Below, one piece after another: positions 55,383-64,000 of a stretch of 64,000 bases of DNA. The position numbers were made by a program, and so were the translations under genes. The notes below the pieces were generated by a model. That model saw only the letters and a program-made list of their open reading frames with translations. It did not search any database and had not been told where the DNA came from. This DNA comes from Arenibacterium halophilum (GTDB taxonomy: Bacteria > Pseudomonadota > Alphaproteobacteria > Rhodobacterales > Rhodobacteraceae): the NCBI RefSeq assembly GCF_005938225.1, contig NZ_VCPC01000001.1, forward strand, positions 1,113,116 through 1,177,115, written 5' to 3'. Numbering within the stretch: the first letter of the stretch is position 1; the number at the start of each line of letters is the position of its first letter.

Positions 55383-55958
55383 ATGTTTTACAAGGACGAA
55401 CGGCTCGCGCTGTTCATCGATGGATCGAATTTGTACGCGGCCGCGAAGGCCCTGTCGTTCGACATCGACTACAAGCTGTTGCGACAGGAATTCATGCGTC
55501 GCGGCAAGCTTCTGCGCGCGTTTTACTATACAGCCCTGCTTGAGAACGACGAATATTCGCCGATCCGGCCGCTGGTGGACTGGTTGCATTACAACGGGTT
55601 CACGATGGTCACGAAACCGGCCAAGGAATACACCGACAGCATGGGGCGTCGGAAGGTGAAGGGTAACATGGATATCGAACTTGCCGTCGATGCCATGGAA
55701 CTGGCGCCGCGTGTGGACCACATCGTTCTGTTTTCCGGCGACGGCGATTTCCGCCCGTTGGTGGAAAGCCTGCAACGTCAGGGTGTCCGGGTGTCGGTCG
55801 TCTCGACCATCCGCAGCCAGCCGCCGATGATTTCGGACGAATTGCGCCGCCAGGCCGACAACTTCATCGAACTGGAAGAGCTGAAGGAAGTCATTGGCCG
55901 TCCGCCCCGCGATCATTCGCAGGACGACTCGCGCGTGGCTGCAGCCGGCGCCAGATAA
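55383..55958 (+). CDS. NYN (LabA/DUF88-type) domain protein
   Basis: 191 residues. PIN-like NYN nuclease fold with LALFIDGSNLYAAAK (first Asp), KGNMDIELAVDAMELA (second acidic site) and VLFSGDGDFRPLVESLQRQG (third Asp pair), then SDELRRQADNFIELEEL. Related proteins act on RNA or in regulation. ATG at 55383, preceded by a 5' leader with a CACT repeat. Followed by a terminator. Shared genomic spot with folK divergent. Confidence 0.88.
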   Translation: MFYKDERLALFIDGSNLYAAAKALSFDIDYKLLRQEFMRRGKLLRAFYYTALLENDEYSPIRPLVDWLHYNGFTMVTKPAKEYTDSMGRRKVKGNMDIELAVDAMELAPRVDHIVLFSGDGDFRPLVESLQRQGVRVSVVSTIRSQPPMISDELRRQADNFIELEELKEVIGRPPRDHSQDDSRVAAAGAR

Positions 55959-55986
55959 CGAAACCGCCCGGGCAAAGGCCCTGACA

Positions 55987-56011
55987 GCGCCGGAGAACCG
56001 GCGCGGTTTTC
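55987..56011 (+). terminator. Rho-independent terminator after NYN gene
   Basis: 7-bp perfect stem GCGCCGG / CCGGCGC with an AGAA loop, then GGTTTTCG. It lies 28 bases past the NYN stop. Confidence 0.7.
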
Positions 56012-56057
56012 GCGTTTGGGGCAGCTCTGACCCCAACAGCGCGATGGAGCGTCCATC

Positions 56058-57008
56058 ATGACAAAACCACCCCTGACATTGTATCTGGCTGCACCGCGCG
56101 GGTTCTGCGCCGGTGTCGACAGAGCCATCAAGATCGTGGAAATGGCGATCCAGAAATGGGGTGCGCCGGTCTATGTGCGCCATGAAATCGTGCACAACAA
56201 GTTCGTCGTCGACGGGCTGCGGGACAAGGGGGCGGTGTTTGTCGAAGAACTTGACGAATGCCCCGCCGACCGTCCCGTGATCTTTTCCGCGCATGGCGTG
56301 CCGAAATCGGTCCCGGCCGAGGCGGAACACCGCAACATGGTTTACGTCGATGCCACCTGCCCCTTGGTCAGCAAGGTGCATATCGAGGCCCAGCGCCACG
56401 CCGACGCCGGGTTGCAGATCATCATGATTGGCCATCGCGGCCACCCTGAAACCATCGGCACAATGGGCCAGCTGCCCGAAGGCGACGTGCTGCTGGTGGA
56501 AACCGAGGCCGATGTGACCGATGTCGTCGTGCGCGACCCCGCGCGCATTGCTTATGTCACCCAGACCACGCTCTCGGTCGATGACACAGCCGGGATCGTG
56601 GCCGCCTTGCAGGCACGGTTTCCCGCCATCGTCGGCCCGCACAAGGAAGACATCTGCTATGCCACGACCAACCGGCAAGAGGCCGTGAAAGCCATCGCAC
56701 CCCGTGCGCAGGCAATGCTGGTGGTGGGCGCGCCCAATTCGTCAAATTCCAAACGTCTGGTCGAAGTCGCGGCCCGCGCCGGGTGCAGTTATTCGCAACT
56801 GGTGCAACGCGCCACCGACATCGACTGGCGCGCGCTGGACGGCGTGCGCACCATGGGGCTGACCGCGGGCGCCTCGGCGCCTGAAACGCTGGTGTCAGAA
56901 GTGGTCGATGCCCTTGCCGACCGCTTTGACCTGACCGTCGAGCCGGTAGAAACCGCCGTTGAGAACGTCGAATTCAAAGTGCCCCGGGTGCTGCGCCAAC
57001 CGGCCTAG
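56058..57008 (+). CDS. ispH: 4-hydroxy-3-methylbut-2-enyl diphosphate reductase
   Basis: 316 residues. Last step of the MEP isoprenoid pathway; Fe-S enzyme. The three cluster cysteines are visible in [21 protein letters not shown] and [22 protein letters not shown] is the typical substrate loop. Start at 56058. First of a plus-strand run ending with rnhA. Confidence 0.96.
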   Translation: MTKPPLTLYLAAPRGFCAGVDRAIKIVEMAIQKWGAPVYVRHEIVHNKFVVDGLRDKGAVFVEELDECPADRPVIFSAHGVPKSVPAEAEHRNMVYVDATCPLVSKVHIEAQRHADAGLQIIMIGHRGHPETIGTMGQLPEGDVLLVETEADVTDVVVRDPARIAYVTQTTLSVDDTAGIVAALQARFPAIVGPHKEDICYATTNRQEAVKAIAPRAQAMLVVGAPNSSNSKRLVEVAARAGCSYSQLVQRATDIDWRALDGVRTMGLTAGASAPETLVSEVVDALADRFDLTVEPVETAVENVEFKVPRVLRQPA

Positions 57009-57083
57009 TCGCATGCCTTGCGGGTTGTCAGAACCCGCGGGCCGTGGCAGGTACGAACACCTGCACCGCGCGAAAGGCTTTTG

Positions 57084-57701
57084 ATGTCTGTTGAATTCCT
57101 GCTGACCGCCCTGATTGTCTGCCTCACGCCCGGGATCGGTGTGATCTTCACGCTCTCGACCGCACTTGGCGGAGGGCTGTCGCGCGGGCTTTGGGCGGCG
57201 CTCGGCTGCACCATCGTCACCGCCGTCCATCTGGCTGCCGCGATGGCCGGGCTGGCCGCGATCCTGCACACCTCGGCCCTGCTGTTCCAGACCATCAAAT
57301 TCGCCGGTGTCGCCTATCTGCTGTGGATGGCGTGGACCACGCTGCGCGGCACTGGTGCGCTGCGGGTCGAGCCGGATCGCGCAGCCCGATCGTCGGCTCC
57401 GGCAACGATCGTGATGCGGGGTATCCTGCTGAACCTGCTGAACCCGAAACTGCCGATCTTCTTCGTCGCCTTCCTGCCGCAGTTCATGCCCGCCGACGCG
57501 GCGGCCCCGACGCTTCTGATGGCGCAGTTGGGCGCCGGTTTCGTTGCCATGACAGGCGCGGTGATGGTGGGCTATGCGCTGGTTTCCTCTGTGGTGCGCG
57601 CCCATCTGGTAGAAAATCAACGCGCCATGACGTGGATGCGCCGCGCCTTTGCCGCGTCGTTCGCCGGGCTGGCCGCGCGCCTGATGGCCGAACGCGCCTA
57701 A
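57084..57701 (+). CDS. LysE/RhtB-family amino acid exporter
   Basis: 205 residues with five or six hydrophobic helices. MSVEFLLTALIVCLTPGIGVIFTLSTALGGG, AYLLWMAWTTLR and LLNPKLPIFFVAFLPQF are LysE signatures. Exports an amino acid such as threonine, homoserine or lysine; the substrate is unknown. Start at 57084, AAAGG upstream. Confidence 0.88.
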   Translation: MSVEFLLTALIVCLTPGIGVIFTLSTALGGGLSRGLWAALGCTIVTAVHLAAAMAGLAAILHTSALLFQTIKFAGVAYLLWMAWTTLRGTGALRVEPDRAARSSAPATIVMRGILLNLLNPKLPIFFVAFLPQFMPADAAAPTLLMAQLGAGFVAMTGAVMVGYALVSSVVRAHLVENQRAMTWMRRAFAASFAGLAARLMAERA

Positions 57702-57726
57702 GCGCCGCAAGACAACCGTTGCCGAT

Positions 57727-58329
57727 ATGACCGACCCCGACACCATTCGCGTCTACGACACACGCGCCGCCGAGTATGCCGCGCGGTTTCAGGGCGCACC
57801 CGACCCCGCACAGGATGCCTTTGCGTCTGCCCTGCCCGCCCGCGCCCGCGTGCTGGACCTTGGCTGTGGCCCCGGGCACATGGCCGCCCGGCTGGCCGAC
57901 GCAGGCCACGAGGTACTGGCCACCGATGCCTCGGCCGAGATGGTGCGCCTTGCCGGGCGCCATCCCGGGGTCAAGGCGCAGCAAGCCACGTTCGACGACC
58001 TTGGCACCCTGCCCCCGGCCAGTCTTGATGGCGTATGGGCCAATTTTTCGCTGCTGCACGCCCCCCGCGACCGTTTTGATGCCCACCTTGCCGACATCGC
58101 CACCGCGCTGCGCCCCGGCGGGCTGTTCCATATCGGCATGAAAACCGGCAAAGACAGCGCCCGCGACGCCCTCGGCCGGAGCTATACCTACTACTCGGCC
58201 GTTGATCTGACTGCCCGTCTGGATGCGCAGGGCTTCGAGATATTGGAACAATCGCATGGCGCAGAGGCGGGTCTGGCCGGTGCGGTCGAACCCTGGATCA
58301 CCTTGCTGACACGGAAAACCGATGGCTGA
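57727..58329 (+). CDS. SAM-dependent methyltransferase (class I)
   Basis: 200 residues. Rossmann methyltransferase: [35 protein letters not shown] (motif I and the acidic residue of strand 2), then [22 protein letters not shown] and [14 protein letters not shown]. Substrate unknown. Last eight bases overlap rnhA, so likely co-translated. Confidence 0.85.
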   Translation: MTDPDTIRVYDTRAAEYAARFQGAPDPAQDAFASALPARARVLDLGCGPGHMAARLADAGHEVLATDASAEMVRLAGRHPGVKAQQATFDDLGTLPPASLDGVWANFSLLHAPRDRFDAHLADIATALRPGGLFHIGMKTGKDSARDALGRSYTYYSAVDLTARLDAQGFEILEQSHGAEAGLAGAVEPWITLLTRKTDG

Positions 58330-58774
58330 GTATTTTGCCTATACCGATGGCGCCTGTTCGGGAAATCCCGGCCCCGGTGGCTGGGGTGTGCTGTTGCAGG
58401 CCAAGCAGGGCGACAGCGTGGTCAAAGAGCGTGAGCTGAACGGCGGCGAGCCGCAGACCACCAACAACCGGATGGAACTGCTGGCCGCGATCAACGCTTT
58501 GGAAACGCTGGGCCGGGCGACCGAAATCACCGTGGTGACCGACAGCAACTACGTCAAGAACGGCATCACCGGCTGGATCCACGGCTGGAAGCGCAACGGC
58601 TGGAAAAACGCCGCCAAGAAACCCGTCGCCAATGCCGAGTTGTGGCAGCGGCTGGACGCGGCTCAGGCGCGCCACAAGGTGACGTGGAAATGGGTTAAGG
58701 GCCATGCCGGGCACCCCGAAAACGAACGCGCCGACGAACTGGCCCGCAAGGGGATGAAACCCTTCAAAAGCTAG
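58322..58774 (+). CDS. rnhA: Ribonuclease HI
   Basis: 150 residues. Removes RNA from RNA-DNA hybrids. The D-E-D-D residues lie in [40 protein letters not shown] and ENERADELA. Start ATG at 58322, overlapping the methyltransferase stop. Convergent with the caspase-like gene. Confidence 0.96.
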   Translation: MAEYFAYTDGACSGNPGPGGWGVLLQAKQGDSVVKERELNGGEPQTTNNRMELLAAINALETLGRATEITVVTDSNYVKNGITGWIHGWKRNGWKNAAKKPVANAELWQRLDAAQARHKVTWKWVKGHAGHPENERADELARKGMKPFKS

Positions 58775-58777
58775 GTG

Positions 58778-60250
58778 CTACGGGCAGTCATAGAATTTGC
58801 GGCGCGGGCCTTTGCATTCGATCTGCTCCGATCCCTTTTCCGGCAGCAGCTTGGTCCGGCGCGGCTCTCGGCTGTCTTGCGGCAGCGTTTGCGGTTGCGG
58901 AGTCGGCGCCGCGGATACCGGAGCGGTGGCCGGCTTCGTCGACACACGCGGCTGCGGTGTGCGGCGCACAGCCGCCACCTGTGGGCATTCGACGCCCACA
59001 TTGTCCTGTACCTGCGCAAGCGTCTCCTGCAATGGCGCGCCGCCTACGGTAGCCTGCGATGGCAGGTCGATCCCGGCGGCCGCCGCAAAGCGCGCCAAGG
59101 CACCGCGAGAGCCGCGGCCCAGAATGCCATCAATCGCGCCCCGATAGCACCCGGCGTCGCGCAGCAATACCTGCAACTGCCGCGCCACTTCGTCATCCGG
59201 GACAGGCACGGCACGGGCTATTGCCTGCGGGTCTGGCGTGGGTGTCGGCTCTGGCTCGGCACGAGCGGCGGGGCGCTCGGGATTTGGGCCGGCGGCCTCG
59301 GGGGTGGCAAGCGCCACACGCGCACCGCGCAGCGACTCGCGCTTTTCCAGCGCGAAGGCATACAAAGGGTGATCGCTTTGCCCTTCATGTCGCAAAAGGA
59401 ACCCATTCCAGGCATCGAAATCGCCGGCGCGATCGGTGGAGATGAAATCTTCTGAAATGCTGGGGCCCGCAGCCTGCGCCACGGGCTGACTGGCGCCTTT
59501 GCTATTGGGGTTGATGACAAATTCCCCGCCACCCAGCGACGTATACACAAATGGTGCGGCATCCGGCACATCCTGGCGCATCTGGTCGCGTACCCGCCCC
59601 AAAAGGCGGCGCACATCCGTGGGCGGCCCCTCCAGCGCGCTTAGAAACGCGCGGGTAAAAGGCGAATTTCCGCCAGAGGCCCCATCGGGCGTAATCTCTC
59701 CGGCGGCAGCGGCATAGGCGATCAGCGTGTCCGCCTGCGCGAATTCGATCCGCCCCAGCCCCGCCTTGACGCTGCGCCCCGCCTCGGCGCGCTTCATCTT
59801 GACGACGAAAGGGTTGTTGCGGCAGGCATCCAGCACCACCATCTTAAGCGCCTTCGCCCCCGAGATCTGGGCCAGCACCAGGTCAAGGTCGATCATCTCG
59901 AGCTCAGCGTCGCGCTCGTCTTCCAGCCGCGCGTCCACCGGCACCAGATAGTTGCGGCCCGCAATCTCGATCCCGTGGCCTGCATAATACACCAGCGCCA
60001 CCTCGGCCCGGTCGGCCAACTCGCGAAATTCACGCAGGGTGTCACGCATCCGCACGCGGTTCAGATCGTTCGCGGCAATCACATCGAACCCCTGCCGCGC
60101 CAGCGCCCGCGATACATCGCGCGAATCGTTTGCCGGATTGTCGAGCACGGCCACCGAGTCATAGGCCGCGTTGCCGATCACCAGCGCGACCTTGTCCGCC
60201 ATCGCACCCGAGGGCAGCAACAGAAGAAAGACCAATAGAATGCGTATCAT
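58778..60250 (-). CDS. Secreted caspase-family (peptidase C14) protein with peptidoglycan-binding-like domain
   Basis: 490 residues. Signal peptide (1-18), then a caspase fold (about 20-235) with KVALVIGNAAY, the catalytic His92 in YYAGHGIEI and Cys143 in LDACRNNPF. After a disordered Pro/Ala-rich linker, residues 356-396 (LQVLLRDAGCYRGAIDGILGRGSRGALARFAAAAG) resemble a peptidoglycan-binding repeat. A Pro/Thr/Lys tail follows. Bacterial caspase-like proteins (orthocaspases) cut after basic or acidic residues in stress or envelope contexts; the target is unknown. Start at 60250; the frame stays open upstream to 60316. Confidence 0.8.
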   Translation of the reverse strand: MIRILLVFLLLLPSGAMADKVALVIGNAAYDSVAVLDNPANDSRDVSRALARQGFDVIAANDLNRVRMRDTLREFRELADRAEVALVYYAGHGIEIAGRNYLVPVDARLEDERDAELEMIDLDLVLAQISGAKALKMVVLDACRNNPFVVKMKRAEAGRSVKAGLGRIEFAQADTLIAYAAAAGEITPDGASGGNSPFTRAFLSALEGPPTDVRRLLGRVRDQMRQDVPDAAPFVYTSLGGGEFVINPNSKGASQPVAQAAGPSISEDFISTDRAGDFDAWNGFLLRHEGQSDHPLYAFALEKRESLRGARVALATPEAAGPNPERPAARAEPEPTPTPDPQAIARAVPVPDDEVARQLQVLLRDAGCYRGAIDGILGRGSRGALARFAAAAGIDLPSQATVGGAPLQETLAQVQDNVGVECPQVAAVRRTPQPRVSTKPATAPVSAAPTPQPQTLPQDSREPRRTKLLPEKGSEQIECKGPRRKFYDCP

Positions 60251-60593
60251 GGCGGGGCCTCGATACTGAAATGTCAGAACCACTGCGCCCATGGTAGCAG
60301 ATGCACCCCCGGGCAATCACCCCATTCTGGGCGAAACCCGCGCCAAAGCTGTGAACCCGGTCACATCCGGGCAGATTTCGCAAATTTCGGGAAACTGGCA
60401 GGGGCAGCAGGGTTCGAACCCGCGACCTACGGTTTTGGAGACCGTCGCTCTACCAACTGAGCTATACCCCTAAGGCCGCGCATGATCTATGACAGGCCCG
60501 CGCGCGGGGCAAGGGGGAAATTGCCCCGCTCTTGCCTTGCGGGCGATTTCGCGGTGTAAGCGCAGGCACCGTCACCGACCGAAAGGCGCACCC
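60251..60593. other. Region between the caspase-like gene and the DUF374 acyltransferase
   Basis: 343 bases. It holds the minus-strand tRNA-Trp at 60396-60471. Apart from that I see only leader sequence for the flanking genes; no other RNA or protein gene can be supported. Confidence 0.6.
60396..60471 (-). tRNA. tRNA-Trp (anticodon CCA)
   Basis: 76 bases including an encoded 3' CCA. Acceptor AGGGGTA pairs with TGCCCCT (discriminator G), the D arm has GCTC-AGTTGGTA-GAGC, and the anticodon stem ACGGT / ACCGT closes the loop CTCCAAA, giving CCA, Trp. The T arm is GCGGG-TTCGAAC-CCTGC. All four stems read cleanly. Confidence 0.96.
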
Positions 60594-61277
60594 GTGTCGC
60601 TTCGCAGGAAAATCGCCGACAGCAAGCGGGTCAACCGCGCCGTGGAGTCGTTCTTCGCGGGGTATATTCGCTTTGCCCAACGCACCTCGCGCTGGGAGGC
60701 GGAGGGATTCGAGGCTATGGATGCGGTTCTGGCGCAGGGCGAGCCGGTCATTTTTTCCGTCTGGCATCAGCGGCTTGTGATGGCACCCTTCATGTTCAAT
60801 CAGGACCTGGGAAAGTTCTGCTCGCTGACCAGTTCGGCCCGGGCCGGGCGGCTGGTCGGGAAGGTTCTGGGCCGGTTCGGCTTTGCCACCATCCCGATGT
60901 CGAGCCACAAACGCCATGTCGCCCTGTCGCGCGAAGTCCTGCGCCACATCGGCGAAGGCTATAGCATCGGTATCGCGGTGGATGGGCCGCGCGGCCCGGC
61001 GCGGCAGGCGTCAACCGTGCCCATCGTCTGGGCGCGCAGCACGGGCAAGCGCGTGTTCGTTCTGTCCTGGTCGGCCAATCGCGCGCTCACCTTTCCAAGT
61101 TGGGACAGGATCATGCTGCCAGTGCCGTTTTCGCGCGGTGTTCTGATGTGCCGGGAGTGGAATGAAACCGTCCCGCGCAAAGCCGACGCCGAGACGGTCG
61201 AGACGCTGCGCCTGAACCTGCAATCCGCGCTCGACACGATCACCGACGACAGCGACAGGCGCACCGGGCGGCTTTAG
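60594..61277 (+). CDS. DUF374 lysophospholipid acyltransferase-like protein
   Basis: 227 residues. Matches DUF374: the H-x4-D-like WHQRLVMAPFMF, then SSARAGRLVGKVLGRFG, and AVDGPRGPARQ, the DGPRGP signature. Members are thought to acylate lipid A precursors or lysophospholipids in the inner membrane. GTG start at 60594 with AAAGG 7-11 bases upstream; the earlier ATG at 60489 is not supported. Convergent with the TPR gene, four-base overlap. Confidence 0.78.
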   Translation: MSLRRKIADSKRVNRAVESFFAGYIRFAQRTSRWEAEGFEAMDAVLAQGEPVIFSVWHQRLVMAPFMFNQDLGKFCSLTSSARAGRLVGKVLGRFGFATIPMSSHKRHVALSREVLRHIGEGYSIGIAVDGPRGPARQASTVPIVWARSTGKRVFVLSWSANRALTFPSWDRIMLPVPFSRGVLMCREWNETVPRKADAETVETLRLNLQSALDTITDDSDRRTGRL

Positions 61278-62590
61278 CCTCCGCTGGCCTGTGACACGTA
61301 TCGGTCGCGCAGCTTCACCGCACGGGCATGTTCGTTGCGACCCAGAAGGGCCTTGATGAAATCGGGCAGCTTTTCCTTGCTCAAACCGGCCCGCAGCGCT
61401 GCATCGAACCGGACCTCGGCCTCGTCGTAACGGCCTTCCGCAACCAGAACGAGCGTGGCGTAGTACAGCGCCCATTTATCGGTCGGGCGAAAGCCCAGAG
61501 AGCGGTCTATCGCCTGTCGCGCCAACACGGTGTTTCCCATCACCAGCGCAATCCGCGTCTGGAGCAGAACATCGTGAAAATCGGCATCGCCGCGGGCGTC
61601 AATCCGGTCGATCTGGTCCAGCGCCTGCGCACTGTGGCCGGTATCGACCAGCATCCGTGCGTACCAGTACAACAGAAAGCTGTTGTAGCCGACAGCCTTG
61701 TCTCCTGTGGCCAGTGCGGCAACCGCATCGTCATTTCGGCGCAGCCGGAACAGTGCCCGCGCCTTGCGCACGTATCCTTCGGACCACCCGGGATCGGCGG
61801 CGATCATCCGGTCAGCATCGCGCAGGGCCATTCCCAGACGCCCGAGGTTGAACAGCACCAGCGAGCGTCGCGACAGGGCGGCCAGATAATCGGGCCGCTC
61901 TTCCAATGCGCGGTTCACATAGGGCAGTGCCTGTGCCCATTTCCCGCTACGTCCCAAGACATAGGACAATCCGTAGAGCGAGGCCGCATCGTCAGGCTGT
62001 ACGTCTATCGCACGGCGAAAGGCGGCTTCAGCCTCGGCAAGGCGGCCTGCCTCTTCAAGAAACCAACCTTTACGGCGCAGCGCCCAGATATACTCCGGGT
62101 CGATCGTCAGGGCGGTATCGATCCGGGCCAAGGCCGCATCCAGCGGATCAAGGCGCGCCATATAGCGCGCGGCGCCGTACCCGGCCAGCACTTCGGCATT
62201 GGGGGACACATCCATCGCCCGGGCAAACAGCTCCGCTGCCTGATCGTATGAATCGTCGTCATAGGCCAGCCAGGCAAGGCCCGTCATCCCGTCTTCCGAG
62301 TTTGGATAACGCGCCAGTATCTGCTGAAAAACACTCCGCGCACCGTCGATATCGTTCAGGTAATAGTGCGCCCAAGCCAGCCCATCCATCAGATCCTGCC
62401 GGGTTCGGTCGGAGATATCCGGACGGTCCAGCGCCACCCGGCACGCAGACATGATCCGGGCGTAGTCGCCGGTGAATTCGGTGCAGGTTCGGGCCTGATC
62501 GGTCGCGGCACCGGTATCGGACGGCCGCGCCACCCCCATAAAGGGAACCAGCGCCAGAAACAGCGTCAGTACAAATCTACCTAGTCGCAT
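61274..62590 (-). CDS. Secreted or periplasmic TPR-repeat protein
   Basis: 438 residues. Signal peptide ends near GVARP (residue 22). Roughly ten tetratricopeptide repeats fill residues 60-420, with the A-x4-L-x3-P-x-D pattern in units such as AEAEAAFRRAIDVQPDDAASLYGLSYVLG. A scaffold for protein contacts in the envelope; the partner is unknown. Start at 62590. Its 3' end overlaps the DUF374 gene. Confidence 0.78.
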   Translation of the reverse strand: MRLGRFVLTLFLALVPFMGVARPSDTGAATDQARTCTEFTGDYARIMSACRVALDRPDISDRTRQDLMDGLAWAHYYLNDIDGARSVFQQILARYPNSEDGMTGLAWLAYDDDSYDQAAELFARAMDVSPNAEVLAGYGAARYMARLDPLDAALARIDTALTIDPEYIWALRRKGWFLEEAGRLAEAEAAFRRAIDVQPDDAASLYGLSYVLGRSGKWAQALPYVNRALEERPDYLAALSRRSLVLFNLGRLGMALRDADRMIAADPGWSEGYVRKARALFRLRRNDDAVAALATGDKAVGYNSFLLYWYARMLVDTGHSAQALDQIDRIDARGDADFHDVLLQTRIALVMGNTVLARQAIDRSLGFRPTDKWALYYATLVLVAEGRYDEAEVRFDAALRAGLSKEKLPDFIKALLGRNEHARAVKLRDRYVSQASGG

Positions 62591-62751
62591 ATTCCGTTTT
62601 GTCTTCTTACCCGCTTAAAACCCTACGTCCTGATACATGAATATCAACCCTGTCGTTGCGCAGGGCGGCAAAGTCTGGCCAACACGATCCCGCGAGTGCC
62701 GCAATTTCCGCCGATCACGGGACGAGCTTTTCAGAAAAGCGTGAACAAACG

Positions 62752-62784
62752 AAAAACGGCCCCCCAAGGTGGGAGGGCCGTTTC
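62752..62784 (-). terminator. Rho-independent terminator after tuf
   Basis: Minus-strand stem AAACGGCCC / GGGCCGTTT with a 12-base loop, followed by TTC. It lies about 45 bases after the tuf stop. Confidence 0.85.
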
Positions 62785-62828
62785 AATCACGCTGGTGGCA
62801 GGGGGGGGTCCCCCTGCCCCGCTATGTC

Positions 62829-64000
<1,172 letters not shown>

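Overview
The window looks like a chromosomal stretch of a marine-type alphaproteobacterium of the Rhodobacterales (Roseobacter/Rhodobacter group). The evidence is high G+C by eye, short alphaproteobacterial HPr kinase/RapZ/EIIA-Man/HPr genes next to chvG-chvI and pckA, an irr-type Fur regulator divergent from fabA-fabB-fabI, a methylsuccinyl-CoA dehydrogenase of the ethylmalonyl-CoA pathway, a VPLPA-CTERM protein, a Hint_2-domain protein and a SAM/SAH-type riboswitch in front of metK. Almost everything is core housekeeping DNA. I see no prophage, insertion sequence, CRISPR array or plasmid function.

Layout. 1-8.4 kb: truncated TRAP small permease, ychF, a PagL-like outer-membrane protein, trpA, a MaoC hydratase, an lldD-type FMN dehydrogenase, a sulfotransferase, then rplY-pth and two small proteins. 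8.4-17 kb, mostly minus strand: aroA, cmk, rpsA, ihfB, lapA-like, trpF, trpB and trmB, interrupted by a plus-strand ZIP-like transporter gene. 17-27 kb, minus strand: a ClpP-like secreted protein, riboswitch-controlled metK, lnt, corC, ybeY, phoH, an unusual lipoprotein/OmpA pair and miaB, interrupted by a plus-strand VPLPA-CTERM gene. 27-35 kb: a glycosyltransferase-like protein, threonine dehydratase, a haloacid dehalogenase, an FKBP isomerase, fabI-fabB-fabA, irr, a PhyH dioxygenase and an acyltransferase. 35-42 kb: the regulatory phosphotransferase block ptsH-EIIA-rapZ-hprK with chvG-chvI, and divergent pckA. 42-55 kb: a TauE permease, mcd, and the minus-strand run folK, rpoZ, rel, DUF2062, pdxJ, acpS, lepB, rnc, [Hint protein], era, DUF1491, recO. 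55-64 kb: a NYN protein, ispH, a LysE exporter, a methyltransferase, rnhA, a secreted caspase-like protein, tRNA-Trp, a DUF374 acyltransferase, a TPR protein and tuf (5' end cut by the window edge).

How the genes work together. Tryptophan synthesis is split: trpA stands alone, while trpF-trpB ride with ihfB and rpsA. The ChvG/ChvI two-component system, the nitrogen-PTS-like phosphocarriers and gluconeogenic pckA form one carbon/envelope control block. Irr sits back-to-back with the unsaturated fatty acid genes. The window also shows small plus-strand or odd accessory genes wedged into otherwise conserved housekeeping runs (cmk/rpsA, phoH/ybeY, rnc/era), and a dispersed GC-rich repeat that occurs just after stop codons.

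All calls rest on reading motifs and translations by eye. No database search was run.
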